This document shows, piece by piece, positions 1 to 8,967 of a DNA stretch of 64,000 nucleotides. Within the stretch, counting starts at the first letter, position 1; each line of letters begins with the position of its first letter. A model generated the notes under the pieces. It ran no database searches. It was given only the letters and a program-made list of their open reading frames with translations, and was not told the origin of the DNA. Made by a program: the position numbers and the translations under genes. The stretch comes from SB11 sp943370295 (lineage in GTDB: Bacteria > Bacteroidota > Bacteroidia > UBA8524), in the NCBI GenBank assembly GCA_943370295.1, contig CALRQL020000005.1:62001-126000 (forward strand). Direction: 5' to 3'.

Positions 1-2148
1 GAATTCGCCGTCTACCAGCACTTTGCCGTCGTTTACCTTACCAATTACGGAGTAGGCTTGGTTGGCAGCTTTCAAGTCGGCTTCAATAGCAGCAAGGTCT
101 TGCGGGCGGCAGCTAATGGCTACGCGGCTTTGGCCTTCGCCAAACAATACAGCGTCTTTGCGAAGGTGGGCATCGGTGGTTAGTTCAAAGCCCAAGTTGT
201 TGCACATGGCGCTTTCTAACAAGCTGATGAACAAACCGCCTTCCGATACGTCGTGTGCCGATTGCACTTTGCCCGATTGTATCAGTTTGCGCAGGGTGTT
301 TTGCATGGCAAACTCCTCGTCCAAATCGAAATAAGGTGCCGGAGAGAAGTTTTGTTTGTGCCAATAGGCAAGGTATTGCGACGATGAAATATCGTTGCGG
401 TTTTGGCCTATCAAAACGATGATATCGCCTTCATTTTTGAAATCGAGAGTCATTGGGTTGCTGCCTTTTTCAATAATACCCACCATACCAATGGTTGGGG
501 TTGGGAAAACAGCAGTACCGTCAATGGTTGATTGGTTGTAGAAGCTAACGTTACCACCGGTTACGGGGGTTTCAAACTTCAAACAAGCAGCTCCCATGCC
601 TTTTATAGAACCTACAAACTGCCAGTAAACCTCAGGGTTGTAAGGGTTGCCAAAGTTTAGGCAGTTTGTAATAGCACTTGGCGTTCCGCCGGTGCAGGTA
701 ATGTTACGGGCGGCTTCGGCTACGGCAATGCTTGCGCCCTTTTCGGGGTTAGCAAAAATGTAACGGCTGTTGCAATCCACTGTCAACGCCAGTGATTTGT
801 CAGAACCTTTTACCTTCACTACCGCAGCGTCGCTGGGTTTGTTGGTGCTTTGGTTCACAGTGCCCACCATGCTGTCGTATTGGTTGTACACCCAACGCTT
901 GCTGGCAATGTTGGGGTGTCCGGCTAAGAAAAAGGCTACCTCGGTTAAGTTTTCGGGCTGGGCTACTTTATCAAAGCTGTATTCGGCAATTTTTTTCAGG
1001 TATTCGGGCTCTTTATATTCGCGGTGGTAAACGGGTGCGCCGCCACCCAATGCCAACGACTCGGCAGGAATATCTGCGCAAAGGTCGCCGTTCATGTAGT
1101 ATTGTACGTTACCGCTATCGGTTACTTCACCAATTTGGGCAAAGGTTAAATCCCATTTTTCAAAAATGCGCTCTACTTCTTTTTCAGTGCCTTTTTTGAT
1201 GATAACCAACATACGTTCTTGCGACTCTGAAAGCAGGATTTCCCAATCTTTCATGCCTGCCTGACGCATGGGGACTTTATCCAACTCAATGCGCATTCCG
1301 GTGCCCGATTTGGCGGCCATTTCGCTGGTGCTGCAAGTAATACCTGCTGCGCCCATGTCTTGCATACCTATTACGGCACCTGTTTTTAGCAGTTCCATGG
1401 TAGCTTCCAAAATCAGCTTCTCCCAAAATGGGTCGCCAACTTGTACGCTGGGAAGGTCATCGGCAGAGTTTTCTGAAATATCTTTAGAAGCAAACGCCGC
1501 TCCGTGGATACCGTCTTTTCCGGTGGCAGAACCGTAAATATACACGGGGTTGCCCACGCCTTCGGCGATGGCCGAAACGGTTTTGCCTACCTCAGCAATA
1601 CCTACCGACATTGCATTTACAAGGTTGTTGGTATGGTAGCACTCGTCAAAATAAACCTCGCCGCCTACAGTAGGAATACCAAAGGCATTGCCGTAATCGC
1701 CTATGCCTTTTACAACACCTTTCAGCAACCATTTGGTACGGTCTTCTTTAAGATTACCGAAACGTAGTGAGTTTAGCTGTGCAATAGGACGTGCGCCCAT
1801 GCTGAATATATCGCGGTTGATACCGCCCACACCAGTAGCCGCACCTTGGTAAGGCTCGATAGCACTGGGGTGGTTGTGACTTTCTATCTTGAAACAAACG
1901 GCCAATCCGTCGCCAATATCTACCAATCCGGCGTTTTCCTCACCTGCTTTTGCAAGCATGGCAGGGCCGTCTTTGGGCAGGGTTTTTAACCAAACAATAC
2001 TGTTTTTGTAGCTGCAATGCTCGCTCCACATTACGCTGTAAATACTCAACTCGGTGAAGTTGGGTGTACGACCCAGTATTTGCTTGATTTTATCGAACTC
2101 TTCGGGCAATAAACCCAGTTTTTTGGCGGTTTCTACGGTAACTTCCAT
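1..2148 (-). CDS. purL: phosphoribosylformylglycinamidine synthase subunit PurL (3' end cut by window)
   Basis: PurL converts FGAR, ATP and glutamine-derived ammonia to FGAM in purine synthesis. Translating the minus strand gives an N-terminus MEVTVETAKKLGLLPEEF, then YSVMWSEHCSYKNS, the ATP/Mg-site stretch FKIESHNHPSAIEPYQGAAT, the GVGGINRDIFSMGARP segment, and later GMQDMGAAGITCSTSEMA and TGGNVSFYN, all typical of the small PurL used with separate PurS and PurQ. About 716 codons are present, so only a short C-terminus is missing beyond base 1. The ATG at 2148 fits the family; an in-frame ATG at 2184 would add 12 residues. No other pur gene is visible in the window. Confidence 0.95.
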   Translation of the reverse strand, partial: MEVTVETAKKLGLLPEEFDKIKQILGRTPNFTELSIYSVMWSEHCSYKNSIVWLKTLPKDGPAMLAKAGEENAGLVDIGDGLAVCFKIESHNHPSAIEPYQGAATGVGGINRDIFSMGARPIAQLNSLRFGNLKEDRTKWLLKGVVKGIGDYGNAFGIPTVGGEVYFDECYHTNNLVNAMSVGIAEVGKTVSAIAEGVGNPVYIYGSATGKDGIHGAAFASKDISENSADDLPSVQVGDPFWEKLILEATMELLKTGAVIGMQDMGAAGITCSTSEMAAKSGTGMRIELDKVPMRQAGMKDWEILLSESQERMLVIIKKGTEKEVERIFEKWDLTFAQIGEVTDSGNVQYYMNGDLCADIPAESLALGGGAPVYHREYKEPEYLKKIAEYSFDKVAQPENLTEVAFFLAGHPNIASKRWVYNQYDSMVGTVNQSTNKPSDAAVVKVKGSDKSLALTVDCNSRYIFANPEKGASIAVAEAARNITCTGGTPSAITNCLNFGNPYNPEVYWQFVGSIKGMGAACLKFETPVTGGNVSFYNQSTIDGTAVFPTPTIGMVGIIEKGSNPMTLDFKNEGDIIVLIGQNRNDISSSQYLAYWHKQNFSPAPYFDLDEEFAMQNTLRKLIQSGKVQSAHDVSEGGLFISLLESAMCNNLGFELTTDAHLRKDAVLFGEGQSRVAISCRPQDLAAIEADLKAANQAYSVIGKVNDGKVLVDGEF

Positions 2149-2373
2149 CAGACGTTTTTTAGAAATCGCAAAGGTAAGGTTCATTTGGCATTTATCAGTT
2201 ACTATTTTGTAGATTGTCGGTAGGTTTGGGCTTACTAGGAAAGCTATATTGAGGATGTGTCATTGCCTATGCCTGTGAAGAAAAATACCAAGGAAGTACT
2301 CATACAGTTTAATAAAGAAAATTGGGGTTTGTAGGGCAACAACCTTATCAATTCTAAATACGTTTATACCTAA

Positions 2374-3510
2374 ATGAAGACAGGAATTATTTATGTATTA
2401 ATTATTTTACTTGCTGTGAGTTGTGCTGATAAGCATAATCTCTTGCAAGGCGAATGGTATGCTGTTTCTGCAACTTCAGAACACCCTGTAAATTATTTTG
2501 TTGAAGCTCGATTTACGAAAGACTCATTGTTTTTGAGGGATGAAAATTCTTTGTTATACAAACTGAAATACATCTTTAAAAATGGGCAGTTAGAGATTAA
2601 TGGTAAAAGGTATTCTGTAGAAATTGGTGAGGGCTTGGAATTAGACTTTATGGGCATTTCTTTTACCAGAAAAGGAAACTCATACAAGGCATCAATACCG
2701 ATAAACGTGTCGCTTGAGCTGCCAAAGTATAATGTACTATCATTTGCAAACCTGAATAAACGGAAAGGTGCGAATGCAAAACAATATGTAAATGAACTCT
2801 CTATTGGAATGCATAATTCAGCACCTTTCATGATGATAAAAGGCACTCGCCCTTCAATCAAGAACCTCGGAGACCATTTAGAATTGCCGCATCTGCCGAA
2901 TGACGCAGAAAGAGAGGTGTTGTTATATGTGGATAGTGGCGTCCCGATGGGATTTTTAGATTCTGTTTTTGCAGTACTGGATAGTATCTCGATTTATAAG
3001 TTTTCATTCATGCTTGGAAACAATTTAAATGATAGTTTAAAGCCTACGGAAGCAATAAAGAAATACATTCCTGCTACTGTGTTTTCAAACCGATGGAAAG
3101 AAAGCGGAAATTTCATTATCCAATATTTTGATGATTCTAACAAACATCAACAAGTAATTCAATTATCCGGCAATAGTGTGTTATTGAACGGGAAAGAAAT
3201 AGACTCGCTGCAATTGGTTAAAGAATTGGAAGTACTGATTACCCAGAATCCCCAAAAGAATTCAATAGTAATAACATATCAACCATCAACAACGTATGAG
3301 GTGTTTTTAAAACAACTAAGTGTAATAGAGAATATTTATTTTTTGGTAAGGAATAGAAGAGCGTTAACTATTTATGGCATGACCTATAACAAACTAAATG
3401 ATTTACAACTCGAAGCACTGAATGAATATTACCCTAAACGTTATTCGTTTTTTAGTAATGGTTTTTACCAAAAGCTAAAGGATTTCGAAATGCCCTATTG
3501 CGGCTTTTAA
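2374..3510 (+). CDS. lipoprotein with two possible ExbD-like repeats, function unknown
   Basis: 378 aa. The N-terminus MKTGIIYVLIILLAVSC ends in a lipobox (AVSC), so it is probably an exported lipoprotein. I do not recognise a named family. Two stretches (about residues 186-215 and 265-335) have the pattern 'lLYVDSGVPMGFLDSVFAVLDS' and 'NSIVITYQPSTTYEVFLKQL', which resembles the periplasmic half of ExbD/TolR proteins (strand, Asp/Thr, helix 'vmd' segment); this is an inference. Base composition is more AT-rich than the neighbours. It is monocistronic, between the divergent purL and the downstream transglutaminase-like gene. Confidence 0.7.
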   Translation: MKTGIIYVLIILLAVSCADKHNLLQGEWYAVSATSEHPVNYFVEARFTKDSLFLRDENSLLYKLKYIFKNGQLEINGKRYSVEIGEGLELDFMGISFTRKGNSYKASIPINVSLELPKYNVLSFANLNKRKGANAKQYVNELSIGMHNSAPFMMIKGTRPSIKNLGDHLELPHLPNDAEREVLLYVDSGVPMGFLDSVFAVLDSISIYKFSFMLGNNLNDSLKPTEAIKKYIPATVFSNRWKESGNFIIQYFDDSNKHQQVIQLSGNSVLLNGKEIDSLQLVKELEVLITQNPQKNSIVITYQPSTTYEVFLKQLSVIENIYFLVRNRRALTIYGMTYNKLNDLQLEALNEYYPKRYSFFSNGFYQKLKDFEMPYCGF

Positions 3511-3621
3511 CAACAAATTAAATTTTATTAATTTAATGTTCTTTTTGGGTTGATCATGCATTGGCAACCACAACAACATAATTTCAAGTTACTTCCCCAA
3601 CAAATCTACTGAAAGAAGCCT

Positions 3622-3629
3622 TACTTTTG
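3622..3629 (+). promoter_or_regulatory. TAnnTTTG -7 element for the transglutaminase-like gene
   Basis: TACTTTTG matches the Bacteroidota -7 consensus and ends 9 nt before the ATG at 3639, implying a very short leader. No convincing -33 element was identified. Confidence 0.5.
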
Positions 3630-3638
3630 CCTTTGAAA

Positions 3639-4499
3639 ATGCCCCTCAAAACCCATATAGCCAAATTATTGCGCAGGGCGCCTGTGTTTTTTCCTATCCG
3701 CTTTTTTCTTATTCTGACTAAACCCGATAAAAAAATACTGGAAGAGGAAAACTACAACGCATACAACCCCAAACAGGATATCCCCGAGCCCTTTTTCACC
3801 GAAAATGAAAAAATGCTGGTGGAGGGTACAACCACTTTTGAGAGCGCTTTGCACATAGCCAAATACCTGAAAGGCAACTACCCCGGCGGCACAAAAAACC
3901 TGGGATATTCTTCGGCGAAAACGTTGCACACATTGCAAACCCGACCCGAAGGCACCTGTGGCGACTACTCGCAGGTGTTTATCAATTTTTGCATTCTTAA
4001 CGATATAAAAGTCCGTGAGTGGGGCGTACACGATACGGTGTATAAAAACAAAATAGGGCACGTGTTTAATGAGGTTTTTTTGCCCGAAGAAAACCGCTGG
4101 ATATGTGTCGATTTACATTTTGCCATTTATTTCAGGGATAACACCACAAAACAGGCACTCTCCATGTCTGAAATCATTTCCAAAACTGCCGACGGTAGAG
4201 AAGAAGAAATTGAAATAGTCCATTTCTTACCAGTAAAAGACAGCGACGAAGGACGGGAGTATATCAAGTCTATTTACTTCGGCAAAACGTATTTATTTTT
4301 TATTGTTACCCGTTATCTTATTAAAAAAATGGATAACGCTTTGGATAATGGCGGCAGGCTCCCCATTCCACTTATTCACCTGTTATTAATATTCAAACGT
4401 CAGTATTATAAATATATGCCGGTTTTCAGCCATAAAACCGAAGCTGAAATCAACCAAAAACTTAAAGTTATTTTCAAAAGGCCTAAACCGTTGTTGTAA
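3639..4499 (+). CDS. transglutaminase-like domain protein
   Basis: 286 aa. The catalytic triad of the transglutaminase/protease-like fold can be read in order: Cys107 in EGTCGDYS, His141 in KIGHVFNEV, Asp158 in WICVD. The first 30 residues contain a hydrophobic stretch (PVFFPIRFFLIL) that may be a membrane anchor or uncleaved signal. The reading frame stays open to a TTG at 3627, but that TTG lies inside the -7 element, so the ATG at 3639 is chosen. Substrate is unknown; such domains in Bacteroidota act on peptides or proteins. It ends 59 bp before xerD on the same strand. Confidence 0.75.
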   Translation: MPLKTHIAKLLRRAPVFFPIRFFLILTKPDKKILEEENYNAYNPKQDIPEPFFTENEKMLVEGTTTFESALHIAKYLKGNYPGGTKNLGYSSAKTLHTLQTRPEGTCGDYSQVFINFCILNDIKVREWGVHDTVYKNKIGHVFNEVFLPEENRWICVDLHFAIYFRDNTTKQALSMSEIISKTADGREEEIEIVHFLPVKDSDEGREYIKSIYFGKTYLFFIVTRYLIKKMDNALDNGGRLPIPLIHLLLIFKRQYYKYMPVFSHKTEAEINQKLKVIFKRPKPLL

Positions 4500-4558
4500 C
4501 TCCAACAGACGTAAAATTCTGAATAGCACAACCCAACTATTATCCCCATTTTTGCAGT

Positions 4559-5467
4559 ATGTGGCCCGCTACGTTGCAAGGTTTTAAGCAGCATTTACAG
4601 TTGGAGAAATCGCTTTCGCCCAACTCGGTAGAGGCATACCTGCGCGATATGGAGAAACTGGAGCAATATTTTGAGATTAGCCACCTAACCCTCTCACCGC
4701 AAGAAGTTACCCCAACTCACCTCAAAGGATTTTTAAAGTGGATTACTGAATTGGGCATGACTCCTTCTTCGCAGGCACGGATTATTTCGGGCATTCGGGC
4801 ATTTTATAAATACCTGTTGCTGGAGGATTTGGTGCAAACCGACCCCACGGAACTGATTGAAATGCCCAAACTGGGACGCAAACTGCCAGAGGTATTGAAC
4901 GTGCAGGAAATTGATGCCATGCTGCGCATAATTGACCTTAGCCAGCCCGAAGGCCACCGTAACAAGGCCATTATTGAAACCCTGTACAGTTGCGGGTTAC
5001 GGGTGAGTGAATTGGTGGAGTTGAAACTGAGCAACTTATTCTTTGACGATGAGTTTATAAAAGTGGTGGGCAAGGGCAATAAAGAACGCTTAGTGCCCAT
5101 AGGCCAACAAGCTATTGATAGTATTTTGCTGTATGTGCAACACCACCGCAAGCACATTGCCCCGCAACGCGGCGAAGAGGATATTGTTTTTTTGAACCGT
5201 AGGGGTAAACGCCTTACGCGGGTAATGGTGTTTATTATCAGCAAGCAGTTGGCTGTCCAAGCGGGAATTAAAAAAACCATTAGTCCGCACACGTTCAGGC
5301 ATTCATTTGCCACCAGCTTGGTAGAGGGTGGTGCCGATTTGCGTGCCGTGCAACAAATGCTGGGGCACGAGAGCATTACCACTACAGAAATCTACACCCA
5401 TTTAGACAGGGAATACCTTAAATCGGTGATTGCTTTATATCACCCTAAGAATAATTACAAGCGGTGA
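4559..5467 (+). CDS. xerD: tyrosine recombinase XerD
   Basis: 302 aa, normal length for a Xer recombinase that resolves chromosome dimers at dif. An N-terminal SAM-like core-binding domain (residues 1-95) is followed by the catalytic domain with the full set: Arg148 (CGLRVSEL), Lys172 (GKGNKER), His244 and Arg247 (HTFRHSFAT), His270 (LGHES) and nucleophile Tyr279 (EIYTHLD). It is probably the housekeeping Xer rather than a phage integrase, because no mobile genes flank it. A decayed second copy of its C-terminal coding end lies downstream at 5666-5719. XerC versus XerD cannot be decided with certainty. Confidence 0.88.
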   Translation: MWPATLQGFKQHLQLEKSLSPNSVEAYLRDMEKLEQYFEISHLTLSPQEVTPTHLKGFLKWITELGMTPSSQARIISGIRAFYKYLLLEDLVQTDPTELIEMPKLGRKLPEVLNVQEIDAMLRIIDLSQPEGHRNKAIIETLYSCGLRVSELVELKLSNLFFDDEFIKVVGKGNKERLVPIGQQAIDSILLYVQHHRKHIAPQRGEEDIVFLNRRGKRLTRVMVFIISKQLAVQAGIKKTISPHTFRHSFATSLVEGGADLRAVQQMLGHESITTTEIYTHLDREYLKSVIALYHPKNNYKR

Positions 5468-5503
5468 TTATTGAGACATCCCCACGGCGCGTTTGCTAAT
5501 TAT

Positions 5504-5606
5504 CCTGAATATAACAATTCAGGGCTTTGTATGTAACGTCTCGAAGGGTTTTAAACCCTTCGAGAAGCACACCCAATAATAGCGGCGGGCTTTATGCCCG
5601 TCGGAA
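5504..5606. repeat. multi-hairpin dispersed repeat, copy A
   Basis: Three hairpins in order: CCTGAAT/ATTCAGG; TCTCGAAGGG-TTTT-AAACCCTTCGAGA-type arms (5539-5565); and GCGGGC-TTTAT-GCCCGTC (5584-5602). It belongs to the same family as copies B, C, D and E. It starts about 40 bp after the xerD stop codon and is followed by a second small palindromic repeat. Confidence 0.8.
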
Positions 5607-5611
5607 GAATT

Positions 5612-5663
5612 GACGAAGCAATCCGTTTGTTGTTAATGGGTTGGGATTGCTTCGGGGAGACCC
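5612..5663. repeat. GAAGCAATCC palindromic repeat (copy 1)
   Basis: GACGAAGCAATCC, then a loop of about 20 nt, then GGATTGCTTCGGGGAGACC. A second member in the other orientation lies at 20420-20473 (GGTCTCCCGAAGCAATCC ... GGATTACTTC). Confidence 0.65.
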
Positions 5664-5665
5664 TT

Positions 5666-5719
5666 GCTACCACCGAAATCTACACCCATTTGGACCTATA
5701 GCATCTTAAATCGGTGATT
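5666..5719 (+). pseudogene. decayed duplicate of the xerD 3' end
   Basis: The sequence reads ACCACCGAAATCTACACCCA and continues ATTTGGAC, then a TAG stop, then CATCTTAAATCGGTGATT. It matches xerD around the catalytic tyrosine (TTEIYTHLD...LKSVI). The duplication continues through the downstream intergenic bases and repeat B, so the whole xerD tail plus repeat unit was copied in tandem. It lacks the 36 bp that in the intact gene lie between two GGTGATT heptamers. Confidence 0.75.
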
Positions 5720-5753
5720 ATTAATACATACCCACAACGCATTTGCTAAGTAG

Positions 5754-5851
5754 CCCGAATATAAAATTCAGGGCTTTGAGGGATAATGTCTCGAAGGGTT
5801 TAAAACCCTTCAAGACGCACACAAATAATAGTGGCGGGCTTTATGCCCGTC
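5754..5851. repeat. multi-hairpin dispersed repeat, copy B
   Basis: Same unit as copy A (CCCGAATATAAAATTCAGGG; TCTCGAAGGG/CCCTTCAAGA; GCGGGCTTTATGCCCGTC) with a few substitutions, part of the tandem duplication that also copied the xerD tail. Confidence 0.8.
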
Positions 5852-5857
5852 ATAAAA

Positions 5858-5901
5858 ATTACAATGCGGGCAATAACTTAAGTCATTGCCCGCATTGTAA
5901 T
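5858..5901 (-). terminator. strong hairpin terminator of the universal stress protein gene
   Basis: A perfect 17-bp inverted repeat (5858-5874 with 5885-5901) around a 10-nt loop that is itself nearly palindromic (ACTTAAGT). Read on the minus strand the stem is followed by TTTTTATG. It sits 37 bp after the usp stop codon and abuts repeat copy B. Confidence 0.75.
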
Positions 5902-5937
5902 CACAAAAACCACTGGTTTAAACCCGTGGAAAATATA

Positions 5938-6759
5938 TTATTTGAAATAAGTAAGCACCGGAACGTGTGAGTGATTAACCATTTTTTTAGTTAAACTGCG
6001 GTGAAACAACTTGCTAAAAAAGCTGCGGTGGTGCACTGCCATTGCCAAAATATCACAAGGGCCTGTTGTTATAAAATCAGTAATACCATCGCCAACACTG
6101 GTATTGTCGATATTGTGAAAGCCCATTGATTTATAACCCGTAGCTTCAACAATCCCCTTAAACACCTCTTCGGGGTTCTTCTCTTCAGTAGGCAATTCAG
6201 GGTCGGTAATGTGTAAAATATGGAAATTGCTATCGTACAGTTTAGCCAAATCAAGCAGTTTGGTAATCACGCTAATGTCGTTCTTTTCCAAATCGCTGGC
6301 ATATACAATGTCGTTGGTCTTAAACTCTTTCATCTCATCGGGTATGCACAATACAGGCATTTTTGCTTGTCCCACAACGCCCGATGCGTTTGAACCCAAC
6401 AGCAACTCTTCGGCACCGGTGGCACCTGTGGTTCCCATTACAATCAGGTCGATATTGTTCGTTTCTGAGTAGTTTATTATTTCATCCACCGCAAAACCCA
6501 GCTTCACTGTAATTACCGGAGCTTTGCTTTGCAGCTCAAGCGCAAGTTTTGCCAACTCTTGCTGAGCGCTTTTTTCTTCTTCCTCTTTTATGGTATTAAT
6601 CGTCTCGGCAGGGGTATAGGGGTCTATTACCGGAACGTGTATCACATTAAGCAAGTGCAATTCTGCATTAGCCTTTGCTGCAATTGACGCGGCTACCGTA
6701 AGCGCACTTTTTGCCACACCTGAAAAATCAGTAGGCACTAATATCTTTTTAATACTCAT
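5938..6759 (-). CDS. universal stress protein, two UspA domains
   Basis: 273 aa with two tandem UspA domains. The first begins MSIKKILVPTDFSGVAKSAL and carries the ATP-binding signature VMGTTGATGAEELLLGSNAS. The second (from about residue 150) starts DIVYASDLEKNDISVITKLL and ends CDILAMAVHHRSFFSKLFHRSLTKK, a degenerate nucleotide site. Usp proteins are cytoplasmic stress and energy-state responders; the target is unknown. The frame is open upstream to 6942, but the ATG at 6759 gives the canonical N-terminus. It stands alone, divergent from the barrel gene at 6976. Confidence 0.88.
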   Translation of the reverse strand: MSIKKILVPTDFSGVAKSALTVAASIAAKANAELHLLNVIHVPVIDPYTPAETINTIKEEEEKSAQQELAKLALELQSKAPVITVKLGFAVDEIINYSETNNIDLIVMGTTGATGAEELLLGSNASGVVGQAKMPVLCIPDEMKEFKTNDIVYASDLEKNDISVITKLLDLAKLYDSNFHILHITDPELPTEEKNPEEVFKGIVEATGYKSMGFHNIDNTSVGDGITDFITTGPCDILAMAVHHRSFFSKLFHRSLTKKMVNHSHVPVLTYFK

Positions 6760-6975
6760 GGTTGTTAAATTTAAGTGTAAAATTACTAATACTTTGGGTG
6801 GATGTAAAATGATATTTATCAGTACATACTTTATCTTTCTGTTAAAAAGTAACTTGTATGCTTCAAAAAAGCATTCAACCTTTGCCCTTTGAAAAACGTT
6901 ACATACACAGTTTTCGTTTACTATAAATGCATACTTAACCAATTACTATGCATGAAAATATTTGATATAATTGCC

Positions 6976-8175
6976 ATGAAAAGAAGAATATACGCTGTGG
7001 TTTTTGCCGCACTGGGAGTAGTTTTATCAACAGCTTCAACTGCCCAAAGTACGGGCAGTACAAAAAACGGTGCGCTGGCCTACCGCTTGGGGTTTAATAT
7101 TAATATGCCCTTTGTTACCGCCCATACCGATACCTTTAAAAGCCGTGTAGGCTGGGGCTTGTGGGGCGAGGCCGAATACAAGCTCACCAATCGCTGGCGG
7201 ATAATGCCCGGGTTGGGCTATAACAGTTTTGGGTTCAACCAGTATTTTTATAACGACTCAGGGGCGGTAGAGCGACGTATTATTACCGAACATTATATGG
7301 AACTGGGATCGAGGTTCTCTTATCAGCCGCTTGAAGACGAAAACAGTGTTCGCATTATTATGGGTGCGGCATTTTCGTTTTTGGTTGACCGTAAAACCAG
7401 CCTGCCCGATATTGAGGGAACGAACGTTACCCGTTTAACATTGGACAATAAAAAATCAATGCAGCCCGGCATTTTACTAAGCGCTGGGTTTATGGCACCG
7501 TTGAGTAAACATATCGACCTTGGCATACAATACAACCAAGGGTTGCCCGCTAAAATACACCCGCTGGATATTGTGGGCAGGGTGGGTAGCTTGCAAGTGA
7601 AATTAAATTATAAAATTGTGCCTAAGAAGGCGGAGACATTATTACAAGCTGATGAGAAGGTTGAGGCTGCCACCGACCTACCCTACAAGTACGACAGCCT
7701 GATGATTATTGTGAGGGTGAAGGAGAATTTTACCCGCGTAGCCTTGCTTAAAGACCAAGGCTATTTAGAAGAAGCCGAGGAGGAACGTTTGAAGGCTCTT
7801 GAGGCAGCTATGGAAATTCGCAATGCGTTTATCCAAAAGTTTACGCTTGTTCCTGTTTATTTTATTTACGACAGCGATAGTAAACTGGCCTTGAACGGCA
7901 AGTTTGACGGTATTTTGCTTAATAGCGCCATGCAACGCGACAGCACAATTAAATTGCCTGCAAAACAACATTTGTTTGCTGAATTTGCAAGGCAGTTTGA
8001 TGAGGTAAGCAACACCAGCGGGATGTATGGTTTGGTAGTTTATACCGATAAGTTTAAAAATATACCCGAACCTTTTCCGGCATTTGTTTCTAATGCGTAC
8101 GGGTTTTTGAACGAAGCCGAAGTAGTTGCTAAATTTGAAAAACGCCTGAAAAAGTATTTCGCGCCTAAGCAGTAA
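6976..8175 (+). CDS. outer-membrane beta-barrel protein with C-terminal helical domain
   Basis: 399 aa. A signal peptide (MKRRIYAVVFAALGVVLSTA, cleavage after STAQ) is followed by an Omp_b-brl-like barrel of about 180 residues with alternating strands and aromatic ends (WGLWGEAEYKL, DLGIQYNQGLPAKIH). From about residue 220 there is a helical Glu-rich segment (YLEEAEEERLKALEAAMEI) and a C-terminal domain (VPVYFIYDSDSKLALNGKF) I do not recognise. The frame stays open to 6889, but only the ATG at 6976 leads directly into the signal peptide. It is followed after 6 bp by the membrane protein at 8182, so they are probably cotranscribed. Confidence 0.75.
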   Translation: MKRRIYAVVFAALGVVLSTASTAQSTGSTKNGALAYRLGFNINMPFVTAHTDTFKSRVGWGLWGEAEYKLTNRWRIMPGLGYNSFGFNQYFYNDSGAVERRIITEHYMELGSRFSYQPLEDENSVRIIMGAAFSFLVDRKTSLPDIEGTNVTRLTLDNKKSMQPGILLSAGFMAPLSKHIDLGIQYNQGLPAKIHPLDIVGRVGSLQVKLNYKIVPKKAETLLQADEKVEAATDLPYKYDSLMIIVRVKENFTRVALLKDQGYLEEAEEERLKALEAAMEIRNAFIQKFTLVPVYFIYDSDSKLALNGKFDGILLNSAMQRDSTIKLPAKQHLFAEFARQFDEVSNTSGMYGLVVYTDKFKNIPEPFPAFVSNAYGFLNEAEVVAKFEKRLKKYFAPKQ

Positions 8176-8181
8176 AAGCCT

Positions 8182-8967
8182 ATGGAAAACCCCAATGCCT
8201 ACATTAAGGTCAACTACATGGAACCCGGTATGATGGCGGGGGTGGTTTTTGGGGCAACATTTGCAGGCATGGGTGCAATGTTTACGCTTATTATGCTGGG
8301 AGCCCCCGTTTGGCTTACCATTATAGTTTTTATTGGGATTATTGCTCTCATTATTTTCAGCCTGCTTTATACCGGTGAGTTTTGGTTGTATAACGACCGT
8401 TTGGAGCAAAAGTTAACCCCTAAACTGCCGCTTGCGTTAAAACCCAAACAGGCAGTATTTTACTGGCGCGACCTTGAAAGCTATCTGCTGGACTCAGAAC
8501 TCAGCCGCAGCAGCGGTGAGCGTAAATACATTAAACTATATTTTATTAATCCGCCCCGCACAGTTGCTTTTAATGAAGGCAATGATGCCGTAAGCCGCGA
8601 ACAGTTTGCCGCATTTGCAGATAAGTTTATTGCATTGTTGGAAATTAAGGAAACAAACAGTGGTGACCAATCGGTCAATACTCTTGATGAATCCCCTAAA
8701 ACTATTGAAAATACTGCTGCTTCCGTTGAGTTTGTAAAGCCTATTAAAGCACGCGCACGCAAAGGGTTTTACGATACCATTTGGGCAAAACTGCTCACCA
8801 TAGTGTTTCTGGTATGTACAGCAACCATTACGGCTCTTTACTTTTTTCCTGAAACCTTTGGTATATCATCGCTTAGTGGTATAAACTCGTGGAGGCTTTG
8901 GGCAATAATAATACCCGGCACGTTGTACATGATGAGCAGGACATTTTGGGCCAAAAAGAAACCGTAA
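8182..8967 (+). CDS. four-helix membrane protein, unknown function
   Basis: 261 aa. Two transmembrane segments lie at about residues 16-65 (GMMAGVVFGATFAGMGAMF; IIVFIGIIALIIFSLLY) and two near the C-terminus (LLTIVFLVCTATITALYFF; LWAIIIPGTLYMMS). Between them is a soluble segment (DRLEQKL...FYWRDLESYLL...YIKLYFINPPRTVAF) whose strand pattern recalls a bacterial PH-like domain; this is a guess. It starts 6 bp after the stop of the barrel gene and so belongs to that operon. Confidence 0.7.
   Translation: MENPNAYIKVNYMEPGMMAGVVFGATFAGMGAMFTLIMLGAPVWLTIIVFIGIIALIIFSLLYTGEFWLYNDRLEQKLTPKLPLALKPKQAVFYWRDLESYLLDSELSRSSGERKYIKLYFINPPRTVAFNEGNDAVSREQFAAFADKFIALLEIKETNSGDQSVNTLDESPKTIENTAASVEFVKPIKARARKGFYDTIWAKLLTIVFLVCTATITALYFFPETFGISSLSGINSWRLWAIIIPGTLYMMSRTFWAKKKP

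Noticed and set aside
2185..2373. A gene between purL and the lipoprotein at 2374
   Set aside because: The 190 bp holds only short frames with no start context; I see no feature there.
4559..5467. xerD as a phage or integrative-element integrase
   Set aside because: No attachment-site duplication, tRNA or mobile genes flank it, and the length and motifs fit the housekeeping Xer type.
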